Assembly (NCBI GenBank): GCA_026120185.1
Contig: JANUWF010001719.1
Span: forward strand, 2,256,501 to 2,320,500
Length of the DNA stretch: 64,000 nt
Direction of reading: 5' to 3'
Origin: Voacanga thouarsii
Taxonomy: Eukaryota > Streptophyta > Magnoliopsida > Gentianales > Apocynaceae
Below, piece after piece: positions 21,145 through 33,898 of this stretch. The position numbers and the translations under genes were made by a program. Positions within the stretch are counted from its first letter, which is position 1. The number at the start of each line of letters is the position of its first letter. The notes beneath the pieces were generated by a model, which searched no databases, had not been told where the DNA came from, and saw only the letters and a program-made list of their open reading frames with translations.

Positions 21145-22814
21145 CATTACGCAGCTTTTAAAATTTTCTTTTGCGTGCAGAACCCTTCCGAAAAATTGTC
21201 CAAGCACGAACCATTAAATTTCAAGGATAGGAATTTCTCTAATATTGATCCACACGAGAATGTATTCAAGAACTATCAAAATTTTCTACTAAAAAAATAA
21301 TATGACTGCTAGTGTTTTTAATTTGGAGAAGATATAATTTCCAAAAGAAGGCAATAGTTTTTCAGAGAAAAACTAAAAATAGGAGCAAAATCTACTGTGT
21401 TGTGTTTGCTATTTTTTTTCACACACAACACACCGCGACCGCCTCAATTATATATACAATACCATAACCATGTTCATCACCTCCAGAAGAGACACACGTG
21501 AACACATTGGGTTTTCCTAAACCTTTGTAGGAAAACCACAACAACAATGCCTTTCTTCATATTATGGGCCTGATTTTTGAAAATTGCAATTTTGACTCTC
21601 AAACTTGTTAATTGCAATTTTAACCTTAATAATTATAATCATTTTATAATTAGTCCATAAAATTATTACTTCTTGCAAATTAACCTCATAATATTATCAT
21701 ATAATATTTTGAGTATAAATTCCTTTTTTATGTGTGTCTTGTTAGGTTTTTTCGGTTTATTGGTAGTAAAATAGGAATTAATTCTAACCACTATAGAATT
21801 AATAATCTTTAATAATTAGAATTAACTTATTAATTCTAATTAAAATTAATTTATTAATTCTCCAATTAATAAATTTATAATTAGCAAAGCATGATCAACA
21901 CCTAGCAATACATTATGACCACTCAAAAATTCATAAAGTCAAGAGGCTTGATATAAATCTTTCAATAGCAAAATATCAATGCAATAAACTCCTTTTATCA
22001 TACTATATCTTATTCAATTTTAAACTATAGAATTAGTGCCAACTTCTACTCGAATGTAATTAATTCTAACTCAAATTTATTAGTACTTGTTCCAAAATTT
22101 ATTACTCAATATGTGTATCAATTAGAACTATTTCTAACACATAGTTGCCTTAGCCAAATGATTTTATACAAGAGGCCATGTGATATATGCCCCTACTATT
22201 AGGAGTGATGAATCTTTTATTGACCCTCTCAATTACTTTCATTTACTTTACATTGTACCAAATATTCATCTCATAAACGGTCTTGTAGGAACTCCAGAGA
22301 TTGGAATCAAAGTACAATACTTGGTAAACAAAGTATCTTAGAGATTTCAAGTTTACGGATATTTGCACATTTGCTATAATGAGATTTTATCACTAGCACC
22401 AAATGGTTATTCATGTGATTATTTCATAATTAGGTCATCCAATAAACTTGTTCACTTAACAAGTATCCACATGTTAATTTTGAGTATCACAATACTTACG
22501 AATGTGAGAACCACGCTTGCTCAAATTAAGAAGTGTAACACGTACTAATCTTTGTGCATTAATGATATCATATCTCACTAATACTATGACTAGGGATAGT
22601 TTAAGCACAAGTATTACATAGTGTAGTAGAAATCTCACATTATGATCTCTATTATAATTTTCTTAACACTATGTTATGCTTAGGGTTTTATCTAATAGTT
22701 TTATACACATATACGCGGAATGATTAATTAAACTCAAAGATAAAGAATGTCCTTTATTAATAAATATACCATATATAATATACAAGTGATTGCCTCTAGG
22801 GCATAACACTAACA
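21145..22814 (-). repeat. Copia-3 3' LTR (interrupted at its end by gypsy)
   Basis: It aligns with 29960-30388 plus 31568-32814 of the 5' LTR. The polypurine-like tract on the minus strand is GTGCAAGTGAGAGTT at about 22815-22829. It contains no gene. Confidence 0.75.
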
Positions 22815-22978
22815 AACTCTCACTTGCACTAGAGTCAATTATTCATATATCGAATATCAAATGACTTAACATGCCTACATTTTCTTCTGGGGTAGAAGTT
22901 TAGTGAGTGGGTTAGCTATGTTCTCATCCATGGGAACTCTCTCTATCTTTACATCTCATCTATTAATGATCACTGTAA

Positions 22979-25900
22979 TCAAGTGAAAACGCCTAAATAT
23001 ATGCTTGGATCACTGATGAGATCGTGGCTTTTTTGTTTGTGCAAAGGCTCCATTGTTGCCACAATACAAGATATTAGATCAATAATGCTAGAAACCACTC
23101 CTAATTCTTTACCGAACTTCTTGATCCAAACTGCTTCCTTAGTTGCTTCAGAAGCAGTTATGTACTTAGCTTCAGTCATTGAGTCGGTACGAGTATCTTG
23201 TTTGAAACTTTTCCAACTTACTACCCTTCTATCTAATGTGAATACGTAGCCTGATTGTGATTTGAAGTCATCCTTATCGGATTGAAAGATAGCATCAGTA
23301 TACCATTTTATTTTTAAATCACATTCTCCATATACCAAAAATAAGTCTTTAGTCATTCGCAAGTACTTAAAGATATTCTTTTAGCCGCCCAGTAACCCTG
23401 TTTAGGGTCAGATTGATATCTGTTTGTAAAGCTAAGAGTACAGTATACATTGGGCCTAGTACATATCATAGCATACATGATAGATTCAATTGCCGAGGCA
23501 TATGAAATTCTATTTATGTGATCCCTTTTAACTTGTGTCTTGGGAGACATCACTTTGAAAGGCTTACCCTATAAGACATGGGTAAGAATCCCTTTTTGAA
23601 TTGATCCATACTGAACCTCTTCAACACTTTGTCTATATATGTTGACTGTGAAAGACAGAACAACATATTTGATCTATCTCTATAGATTCTAATTCTTAGA
23701 ATATAGGTTGTTTCTCTAAGGTTTTTTATGGAGAACTTCTTAGATAACCAATTCGTCACAGACTAAAGAACCGAGACATTATTTACTATTAGTAATATGT
23801 TATCTATATAAAGTAATAGGAAAACGACTGCACTCCTACTAACCTTCTTGTATACACAATGTTCATCCATGTTTTGTATGAAACCAAATTCTTTGATTAT
23901 TTCATCAAAATGGATATTCCAACTCTTAGAAGCTTTCTAAGTCCATAAATGGACCTTTGCAACTTGCACACTTTTGTGCTATTTTTGGATGTGAAACCCT
24001 CAAGTTGTATCATGTACACTTTCACATTTAGGTTTTCATTTAGAAAAGTTGTTTTCATATCCATTTGCTAAACCTCATAATCATAACAGGCAACAAGTGC
24101 TAGGAGTATCCTTATGGATTTCAGTATGGCAACTGGCAAGAAAGTTTCGTCATAGTTAATACCGTGTTGTTGACGATGACCTTTAGCAACCAGTCGTACT
24201 TTATAGGTAATTACGTTACTATCCATATTGGTTTTCTTTTTGAAAACATATTTACACCTAATAAGTTTGCTTCCTTCGGGTGGATCAACCAATGTCCATA
24301 TTTAGTTGTCATACATAGAATCTATTTCTAACTTCATGGCCTCAAGTCATTTATCAAATTCTAAACTATTCAGAACATATTTGTAAGTGGTAGGTTCATC
24401 TTCATTTATAAGCAATACGTTATTATAGTCACTTATGAGAAATTCATATCTCTCAGGTGCCATAGTATCCTACCTGACCTACGAGGTTCTTGTGTAGATA
24501 AAAGTTCATCTATTCTTTGAATAGATGTGGGTTCAAACGGTTGATCCATATTTATTTGTTCTTCTTGAAATTTACTAAGTTCAATTTTATTCTTACTATC
24601 TTTTTTAAACATGTGCTCCTTCTCTAAGAAGACGACATACTTCGAAAAAAACACTTAATTTTTAAAATGATGATAGTAGTAATATCCAAATGATCCTTTC
24701 AAATATCCAACAAATAAATATTTGTTAAACTTACTTTCAAATTTGTCTGACTGTGTCCTTTTAACAAAGGTAGGGCAACCCATATTCTCCTGTGAGATAA
24801 CTCTATTTTTTTTTTACCAAAGAATAACTCAAATAGGATAGTATCAATTGTTTATGTCAGAAAACTATTTAGTATATAAACAAACAATCTCTAGTACATA
24901 TCTCTAAAATGATTGTGGTAAGTTTGCAAAAGCTATTATGATCCGTACCATGTCTAGAAGGGTTTGATTCCTTCTCTACCATTATGTTGAGGTGTATATA
25001 GTGGAGTTCATTGAGATAATATCACATTATCTCTTAGATAATTTTAAAACTCTTGGCCTAAACATTTGCCTCCTCAATCAGATCTTAGAGTTTTAATATT
25101 TTTACCAAGTTGTTTCTCTACTTCATTCCTGAAGTCTTTGAATTTGTCAAAGACTTCTGATTTGTATTTCATTAAATACAAATACTCATATTATGAATAA
25201 TCATCAATATAGGTAATGAAATATTGTTACCCTCCTCGCACTTGAATTGGTATTAGGCCACACACATCAATATGTATAAGTTCTAATAACTCTTTAGCCC
25301 TTTCCCTTTTTTTCCAGAAAAGAGTGTTTCAACCATTTTTTCTAGTAAACAAGACTCGCATGTGTCATATGATTCGTAATCAAATGACCATAGGTCACCA
25401 AGTTTGTGTAACTTAAAAACGAGATTCTCATTTATATGGCCTAAATGACAATAGCATAAGTAAGATGAGATGAGTTATCTTTTCTTTATTTTTTATTGTT
25501 TATATTGAGAATAGGATCATTCATGTCTACAACATACAAACCATTTATCAAAGTTGTAGTTCTATATTGGACATCATTTAATAAAAACGAACAACCTTTA
25601 TTTTTAAAATAAAATGAAAACCATTCATATCAAAACAAGCAACTGAGATAATGTTCTTAATTAGAACATGTACATAATAACAGTTTGTAAGTTCTAAAAT
25701 CAATCCAGAAGGTAGGTGTAGATGATAAGTCTCCATAACAAATGCAGTAACCTTTGCTTTATTTGCAGCACGTAGGTCCACATCACCTTTTTCAAGCCTT
25801 CTTCTATCTTTTAGTTCCCGCAAATTATTGCACAAATGAGATTCACATCTAGTATCTAATATTTATATCTTATTTTTAAAAATAGTATTAATCTCAATCA

Positions 25901-28110
25901 TAAACATACTATGAGTGAAAGTAAAAGTGTCCGCTAGCTTCTCTTTCTCCTTCCTCTCTTTGGCGATATCTAGGTAGGCTTTGTAGTTGCGTCTCTAATG
26001 GCCCATCCCACCACAATTATGACATGGGTCTTTAGCAGCTACCTCTTTTTTTTTTTCACGCCACCTTTGGGCTTAGTAGTAGTCTTATATTATTATTCTT
26101 CTTAGGAACTTTCTTTTTAGAAGATGAAGAATCTACCAGTATAACTGTATTGGCTTCTTTCTTCATGGATGATTCTGCAATCTTGAGAAAATTTATCAGC
26201 TCAGATATAGTGAACTCAATCTTGTTCATTTGGTAATTTATCACAAATTGCGAAAAACTACTCTATAAAGATTGAAGTATTAAGTCAATACTTAATCCAT
26301 TGTCCATAACGAATCTAAGAGACCCAAGTTTCTCAATTAAACATAACATTCTAAGCCCATGAGTGGCCATAGAAGTACCCTCAAGCATTTCAGAACGAAA
26401 CAGTTGTTTAGAAATCTCATATCTCTCCATTCTGACTTGTACATCAACAACTCTCCTAGATGAAAAATATCCTAGTAAACATCTATATACTCGTACTATT
26501 TTTGCAATTCAGGGGAGCATGATGTAAGGTGCTGTGTCACTGTCCTCGTGGTACTTTTTATAGACATCATACTTGATAGGGGTTAAATTCATCAATAATT
26601 TTCCAGTTATTTGAGGATATTTTTTGAGAAATTTGGTGCAATAACTAGTCATATTTCTTCATATTTGATATTTTACCATTGGAAAGGTGTTTTGGCCTTA
26701 TATTACAGAAAAAGGGAAAACCGACAAAAAATCGACGCCGAGCAGTACACGGTCGGCGCCGACCCTATTCTAGAAAATAAGGGATTTTATTAGAGAAAAA
26801 ATAGAGCACGTCGGGCCAACCAGAAGCACAGCTAGCGTCGGCCCTATACTGTCCCATGTTGGCGAATTTTTCTGATCAAGGCGAATTTGATAATTTCCTA
26901 AGAGATGTGGTATTTTTCAACTTCTACTCGGCCTAAAACTCTTAGGGAATGAATTTTGGCCTCTTGAGAGCCTATTTAAACAAGAAAAACACAAAAAAAT
27001 ATATATATAAATCCAATGATCAAAGCTTCAAATCACTCACAAGAAGAAGAGATTCATCAATCAAGGGGTATTATTCAAGAAGTTTTTCAAGGAGAAGAAG
27101 AAGGGCTTGTCTATGAGTTCTTTCTTTTACCTTTATTTTTTTTATAATAATGATGTAATTAATGTTTTTATTATAATTTGATATTATTTTGAGATTCATT
27201 TAGCTATTTGACCAATTTTTTATTATTTTTTGTATTTGATTACTTGTGATTATGGAAGAATTGATGAATTTAGATTTGCTTCTAATTGATTTGGGAAACG
27301 ATGTTAGGAGTTAATTTAATTTCATTAATTTCATATTTGTTATTTCTTAACGGACTTGGGAAATGAAGTTAAGATAAAGAACCAAGGTAATGAAAGATTA
27401 GTTGATTTCACTTAGAGTATAGTGTTATTGGCCAATTTCATGTTCATTGTTACCTAGAGTATATGGATAATTGTTGAAGGGTGAGTTTAATGCATCTTTA
27501 TAGTTATGTTGGTTTAATTGAAAAATCTGCTAATTTAATCATTAGATAGTGAGTCTATTATTTGGGAAACGATTGGATTCTATTTTAATTCCTTCATGAT
27601 GTCAAGATGACAATTAATTGTGATATTTGCTGCGCAATCATTGCCATGTCTTCAAGAATAATTGTCTAAATTGCATATTCTTACATCTTTAAGTTGTATA
27701 TATATATTTTTTATTTTCTTTTTTATCATCTTATCATTTTATTGGATCGGTTAAATAATGAATGAAAGATAACTAATGGTAGTTGTTCCTTAAAGATCAA
27801 TACTCGTTAATTCCCTATATTAGCGATGAGTATACTTGCCCATATGTGTAATTTGGGATTAATATTTTAATTAAAACTTGGTTAGGGATGGATTTAAATT
27901 TGAATGATTTTTATACACCCAAAATATACGCATCAATGCTCATCAACAGGAGCATCTTGGGATGGTGGTGGCGACATAGGTGCATTTAGTACGTAGAGTA
28001 ACTTTTCCAACTTGAGAATGATTCTCAAGTTTCTATACTAGTCTAGAAAACTTGATTCAGTAAACTTATTGGTTTCCAAGGTACTACGTAAATTCAAGTT
28101 GGTTGACATG
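22979..28110 (-). pseudogene. Copia-3 gag-pol (degenerate)
   Basis: Gag starts near 28110 (MSTNLNLRSTLETNKF) and resumes beyond the solo LTR. MNKIEFTISELINFL is near 26220, and a zinc knuckle CHNCGGMGH with its last Cys changed to Tyr is near 26010. The protease/pre-integrase region is at 25860-25578 (HLPSGLILELTNCYY). Integrase is only traceable in pieces (24660-25560). RT follows: KARLVAKG-like YKVRLVAKGHRQQHGINYDE at about 24200, FSIKNL, TRPNVYCTLSF. RNase H is YTDAIFQSDKDDFKSQSGYV near 23290. It has many stops and frameshifts and cannot be active. Confidence 0.8.
26574..27935. mobile_element. Solo LTR inserted in copia-3 gag
   Basis: 1362 bp beginning TGATAGGGGTTAAATTC and ending ATATACGCATCA, so TGAT and ATCA are inverted ends. 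It is flanked by 5-bp duplications ATACT (26569-26573) and ATGCT (27936-27940), one mismatch. There is no PBS or coding sequence. Gag continues on both sides. It contains a GGTCGGCGCCGACC palindrome near 26750. The superfamily is not determined. Confidence 0.7.
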
Positions 28111-28189
28111 ATACAGATGACCTATATATAAAAATAGAGAAATTAGCAAAATACATGTACACATGATATACAAATAATTAGGTCTTTAA

Positions 28190-29813
28190 TTAAGTGCATA
28201 ATTATTTCACTGTTTTAATCAAATCAACAGCCCCCACTATTGATTCGAGAAAGCCCGTTGAAAGCTTTTCTGGTGGAGTAGTATCTAAATTCTTTAAGAA
28301 TAACCTTGGATCTACCTAGCAAATTATTTTTAAATTCAATGGTAGGTATCCAATACCAATTATATCTAATATAATTAACGAATCATTGGGTGATTAATAT
28401 CTTTTAATCTTAAAGCCTTTAAGCTAACCCAATCTTGCCTCTAATTTTTTTTATACTTGAGTTAGCCCAACCGGGATAAGAAATTAGTTAAACCTAACTA
28501 ATTAATCAGGAATTTAAATTTCATAATTCGAACATACTTGATGTCAAGTAGGCTTTAGTCTACCCAACAATCTGGTCTTGAAAAAGAGCTCGCTTCTTAA
28601 AATATTAAAGGAATGCATTATGTTTAATATTAATTGAGGGATTTGTTATATTAGCGATCTCATACATTTGGCATGCATAAATATCAATAATTTGACAAAA
28701 TTGTAATAGACTCAATTATATGGCTTGGTTATAAACGTTTCCAGATTAATTTTCTTGAGCTAAGTAGGAAATTAATTTTAGTCAAGCCTATGTGTTCATA
28801 CATGTTTTGAATAAATATGGTCTGCTTATCCTACCTCCTCTATTGTTTTATGTAATTTCTTTTCTCATCTAATTTTACTCGAATGTAACTCAATATTTCT
28901 TTATTAAAAATTTATGTAATTAGATTACATAGGATTAGAGAGAATTATAAATTATTTTTCAAACTTATGGAGATGGTGATCAAGACGAAGCAAGTTACAT
29001 TCGAGTGAAATTAGATGAGAAGAGAAATTACATAAGAACAATAGAGGAGGTAGGATACGTAGACCATATTTATTCAAAACAAAGCGATAAATATACATGA
29101 CACAATATTAATTAATCATAATTAATTGGTTTAAGTTCATAACTAAGCTAACATGTCAAAATCATACTTAAAACATTAGGCAAAATAATTGTACAAGAAA
29201 TATAAAATTTTCAAAATCATTATTTTAAAAAAAATAAAATAAAATAATAATAAATATAAATTTCAAAATCTTTATTTTGGAAAAGAATAAACAATTAATC
29301 CAAAATCCTATTTTGGAAACTTTTTGGGTTTATTGTGAAAAAGGAAACTTTTGTGGGTTAAAACAAAAAAAATAATTTTTTTAAAAAAAAGTACCTTGGG
29401 TTGCTTGGGAACCTCCTGGGCAACTTAGCTCCTAGGCCGCCTCGGTTGCTCCCTGGGCAGCCTAGAAGAGCTTTCTTTGGTCGCCTGACCCTTTGGCGAG
29501 CTTTTAATTTTTTTTTTGTTCATTTCATTTTTTTTTTTCGTTCTTTCAATCCAATTTTAGAAATAATTTTTTAATTGGATTTGGTTTTTAAAAACATGTT
29601 AATCTCTATTAGCAATTTGGTGTGATCACAATCACATCGATTAATATGAATTTTTCAAAATCAAAATATTTGTGAAAATAATTTTCACAGACCCAAACAT
29701 AATTTTGAAACAATTTTAACTTTTAGAATATTTATGAAACAATTTTATAATGCCAAATTTTATTTTGAAATAATTTAAAAAATAATAATAAACCTGTAAA
29801 ACACATACGATGT
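28190..29813 (-). other. Copia-3 untranslated leader
   Basis: 1.6 kb between PBS and gag without convincing frames. It is AT-rich and contains a near-perfect 86-bp inverted repeat (28804-29080) and a GC-richer patch with CTTGGGTTGCTTGGGAACC at about 29395-29415. Confidence 0.5.
28804..29080. repeat. Inverted repeat with 86-bp arms in the copia-3 leader
   Basis: Arm 28804-28889 and the reverse complement of 28994-29080 differ at only about five positions, with a 104-bp spacer. Transcribed RNA would form a long hairpin. No duplication or element ends were recognised around it, so it may be a local inverted duplication or an unrecognised foldback element. Confidence 0.75.
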
Positions 29814-29826
29814 GGCTCTCATACCA
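29814..29826 (-). promoter_or_regulatory. Copia-3 primer binding site
   Basis: The minus strand reads TGGTATGAGAGCC (one change from TGGTATCAGAGCC), four bases after the LTR end CGAAGTCCA (29831). Confidence 0.75.
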
Positions 29827-29830
29827 TTAT

Positions 29831-32814
29831 TGGACTTCGATCATTCAAATCAGTTTACCTACATCGGATAAATAAAATGAAATCCACTCAAAGGATCACT
29901 CGTACGTAATTAAACAGATTAGGAGAATGAAGGAAAAATTAGTTACCTTAAAAATGAAACTTTTAAAATTTTCCTTTGCACGCGGAACCTTTCTGAAAAA
30001 TTGTCCAAGTACGAATTACTAAATTCTAAGAATATGAATTTCTCTAATATTTATCCACATGATGATGTATTCAAGAACCATCAAAATTTTCCACTAAAAA
30101 AATAATATGGTGGCTAGGGTTTTTAATTTGGAGAAGAAGAAATAGTTCCCAAAAGAAGGCTACAGTTTTTCAGAGAAAAATTGAAAATAGGAGCAAAAGC
30201 TACTGTGTTGTGTCTGCTATTTTATTTTCACACACAACACACCATGGCCGCCTCAATTATATATATGTATATTCAATCCATAACCTTGTTCACCGCCTCC
30301 AGAAGAGACACACGTGAACACATTAGGTTTTCCTAAACCTTTCTAGGAAAACCACAACAACGAAGCCATTCTTCATATTACGGGCTTATGATAACCAATT
30401 CGGAACACTAGCAAGTGTACTAGATCTCATTTATAGTAACAAGGTCGTTCCACAGAGATTAGAAATTAAAACTCCTTCTAATGAAATTTATTCTAACTTG
30501 CATGAAAAGAAAACGAAGATTCCAACGATTGTTATTTTGAGAATTAAATTTAAATAATTCAACTAGCACTTCTTCCTGGATAAAAATTGTTAGGAGATGA
30601 TTTAAGGCACATGATTTCACTAGATTAACTCTTATATTACCAATGCGACCTGTTATTCTAGAGTGTACCTTATCAGTTAATAAATATCCAAAATTAACCA
30701 ATATCATTTTTCAAGGTATAGTACTTCTATTCTTCCAAATAACCCAACTATATTTCTATGTTGAATTCAATTCCAAGGAACGCATTCAAGAACATGACAT
30801 TATAATGATCATATAAACCATGCAAATATATTTTTATTTCACATGTAATTTGTGGTCTGATTACCTGTCCTAATTAACTAAGTCATCTTTCGAATTTTTC
30901 TAGTTAATGATAAATCAATCTGATGGTGGTCAGGCATTTAATTATTTTGAGTACAATAATCAGGCAAAGATTTAGTAACACCCTTCAAATAACGGAATCA
31001 CAAGATAATATAATAATCAATACTAGCTACATCAAGGTCTTAGAATAAGAACTTAATACATAATTGAAGAGAAATTTAAGAACAAATTAAAAGAGAAGGT
31101 ATGACAAAACATCACGGTATACTAATATAATCTCCAAGTTTGTCCACGAGTAGCCTCCAATATGTGTCCAACAATGGAAACCCTCTCAAAATTACAACAA
31201 TAAAAACCTAGGAAGATAATACCTAAAACTAATGTCAAAAGAAATTGAACAAAATCCATCCCTAATTGCTTCCTCCTCCAAAATTCGCTCTTTTCGGCTT
31301 TTATCTTCGCTAAAGTCCGTTGGAGAGTTCAATCAGGCCCCTGCTTGATGAATTCAACGTCGGATTGAACTCTCCTCATGCGATCTTTTTGAAAATTACT
31401 TCTTTAACCCCGCAACTTGTGTGTTTTTTCGTTCAAGCCCCTAGAAAATTAAATAACCACAAAAAGAGAGTAAACTGTTCAAATAAATCTCATATTGCAT
31501 TAAATTATAACATGATCTATCCAAAAGTCACCCAAAATATTCAATGCAATATCACTGCATCAGCTTGGTTTTTAAAAATTATAATTTTGGCCCTCAACTT
31601 GTTAAGTAATTACAATTTTAACCTCAACAAATGTAGCTATTTTATAATTAGCCAATAAAATTATGTATTCTCACAAATTAACTCTATAATATTATCATAT
31701 AATATCTTGAGTTCCAATTTCTCTTTTGTTTTGGTCTATTAATTAGGTTTTTCAATTTATTGATAACAAAATATGAATTAATTTTAATCACTATAGAATT
31801 ATAATCCTTAATAATTAGAATTAACTTATTAATTTTAATTAGAATTAATTTATTAATCTCCAATTAATAATTCATATTCAGTAAATTATGAGTGGCATTT
31901 AGTAATACACTATGACCACGTCAAGTGGCTTAATATGAACCTTTCAATAGCAAAACTCAGTGCAATAAACTCCTTTCATCATACTATATCTCATTCAGTT
32001 TTAAAGTATGAAATTAATGTCAACTCCTACTAGAATATAATTAATTCTAACCCGAATTTATAGTACTTGTTGGTCCAGAATCTATTACTCAATTTGTGTA
32101 TCAATTGAAACTATTTACAATATTTAGTCACCTTGGCCAAGGACTTTTCAAGTAATGATTTCATACAAGAGGCCATGAGATATACACCCCTACTATTAAG
32201 AATGATGAATCATTTATTGACTCTCTTAACTACTTTCGTTTACTTTATATTGTACCCAATATCCATCCCATAAACGGTCTTGTAGGGACTCTAGAGATTG
32301 GAATCAAAGTACAATGCTTAGTAAACAAAGTACCTTAGAGATTTCAAGTCTAAGGATACTTGTACATTTACTATAGTGAGATTCTATCACTAGTACTAAA
32401 TAGTTATCCATGTGATTATCTCATAGTTATGTCATCCAATAAACTTGTTCACTCAACAAGCATTCACATATTAATTTTGAGTATTACAATACTCACGTAT
32501 ATGAGAACCACTGCTTGATCAAATTAAGAAGTGTAACATGTGCTAGTCATTGCATATAAATAATGTTCTATCTCACTAATACTATGACTAGGGATAATTT
32601 CAGTACAAGTATTACATATCATAGTAGGAATCTCACATTATGATTTCTATCATAATTTTCTTAGTACTATACTATGTGTTTAGGACTTTATCTAACAGTT
32701 TTATACACATATACGAGGAATGATTAATTAAATTGAAAGATAAAGAATGCATTTTATTAATAAATGTGTCATATATGATATACAAGTGGTTGTCTCTATA
32801 GCATAACACTAACA
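29831..32814 (-). repeat. Copia-3 5' LTR (contains a solo LTR)
   Basis: It runs on the minus strand from TGTTAGTG at 32814 to GTCCA at 29831. Without the 1174-bp insertion at 30389-31562 it is about 1.8 kb. It aligns with the 3' LTR at 21150-22814 with many differences, so the element is old. Confidence 0.75.
30389..31562. mobile_element. Solo LTR inserted in copia-3 5' LTR
   Basis: 1174 bp from TGATAACCAATTCGG to ATCACTGCATCA, with target duplications GCTTA (30384-30388) and GCTTG (31563-31567), one mismatch. The equivalent site in the other copia-3 LTR (about 21568) is empty, which proves insertion. It has no coding sequence. Confidence 0.75.
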
Positions 32815-33240
32815 AAACTGATTCCAGCCATCATCCTTCCATGATCGGTGGCCAAATAGGCTTCAAATTTTGGTAGACCTTTACATCGTTTAGTCTAAAT
32901 ACCACATAATTTCCTGAGGCGGCAAGTTGGGACATGGACAATAAATGTTTCTTCATCCCAGGAACATGACACACTTTCTATAGTTGAACCTTATGAGGAA
33001 TGTGTTGGGGGATAATCATTATTTTACCAATATGTGTAATTGGTAGTTTTGCATTATTTGTGGTTACCACAACTCATGTACTCTTGCACTTTGTTAAATT
33101 TGATAACTTTTTCACATCTCCAATCATATGATTAAAGTAGCCTGAATCAATGATCCGGTCATTTTTATAATCAATAAAGTTATTACTTATCAAGAAAGAC
33201 TTGGGCTTGTGCATTTGGTCCTTGCCACTTCAATGTTCTT
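32815..33240 (-). pseudogene. Fragment of another copia protease/pre-integrase region
   Basis: Minus-strand translation gives RIIDSGYFNHMIGDVKKLSN (protease D-S-G), KLPITHIGKIMI, VQLYRKCVMFLG and NLPPQEIMWYLD, then MEG-WLESV, as in copia protease to GAG-pre-integrase. It is cut off at 32814 by the copia-3 LTR, so copia-3 probably inserted into it. Several stops. Confidence 0.65.
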
Positions 33241-33884
33241 CACAATCATCCATTGTGTTTGTTGAAATGACTCTAGAGCAACAATTGTAATCATGGACGG
33301 AATCAAAACTTTAGACTTGGAATGCAAAGTTACCAAAAATAAAATGGCAGAAAATAATTTGGAATTTTTTTTAATTTTTTAAAAATAAATAATAAGGTTT
33401 AAATAACATTTTAAATTTTTCATTTTTTTTCGAAAGATATATATAGTTTTAAAGGCAATTGCAACCACCTAAACCTGTCTCTTATTGCTGCCATTCAGCC
33501 AAAAAGTAAACAAACTCTACATTAGGAATTTGATGCGTATTCTTTGCCCATGTACTTCCTTCTATGCCCCAATATTGCATAATTTGATGGAAGACAATTA
33601 GTGCTTGAACTTCCCAGAACTTCCCATGTTTCCCACACCTTGGCTTTATCTATGAAAACATTCACCAAGAAACTGGCAGAAGGTGGGGTAGGATTGTGAT
33701 GGTGCCCCTAGTGCCTAGTGGTCAAAATCAAAGGTAGGGTAGAAAGTAGTGAGGATATGTGCAGACATTTTTACCCCTAAATTTTATATCAAAATTAGGT
33801 CTTTGGTTGATTTTAATACTTTAAAAATAGTTCAAGAATAATAATAACTTAAAAAGTTATTTGAACACAAAAATAATAGTATTT
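33241..33884. other. No gene seen
   Basis: Mixed AT-rich sequence with a less AT-rich patch at 33470-33760. No convincing frame, RNA gene or repeat was recognised. Confidence 0.4.
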
Positions 33885-33898
33885 TAAATTTTAAACAA

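Larger units (their letters stand above)
21145..32814 (-). mobile_element. Old copia element copia-3 (Angela-like LTRs), with nested solo LTRs
   Basis: The 3' LTR (21145-22814) and 5' LTR (29831-32814) start TGTTAGTGTTATGCCCTAGA on the minus strand, resembling the TGTTGG-ATATGCCCTAGAGG start of Angela/BARE-type LTRs. The PBS is at 29814-29826. The minus-strand interior is gag, protease, integrase, RT, RNase H, all degenerate. Two foreign LTRs are inserted (26574-27935 and 30389-31562). The 3' LTR lacks about 120 bp at its far end, where the gypsy element begins, so the gypsy probably inserted there and the remainder lies off the window. Confidence 0.75.

Noticed and set aside
31320..31658. 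112-codon plus-strand frame
   Set aside because: It lies across a solo LTR end and its junction; no motif and biased composition.
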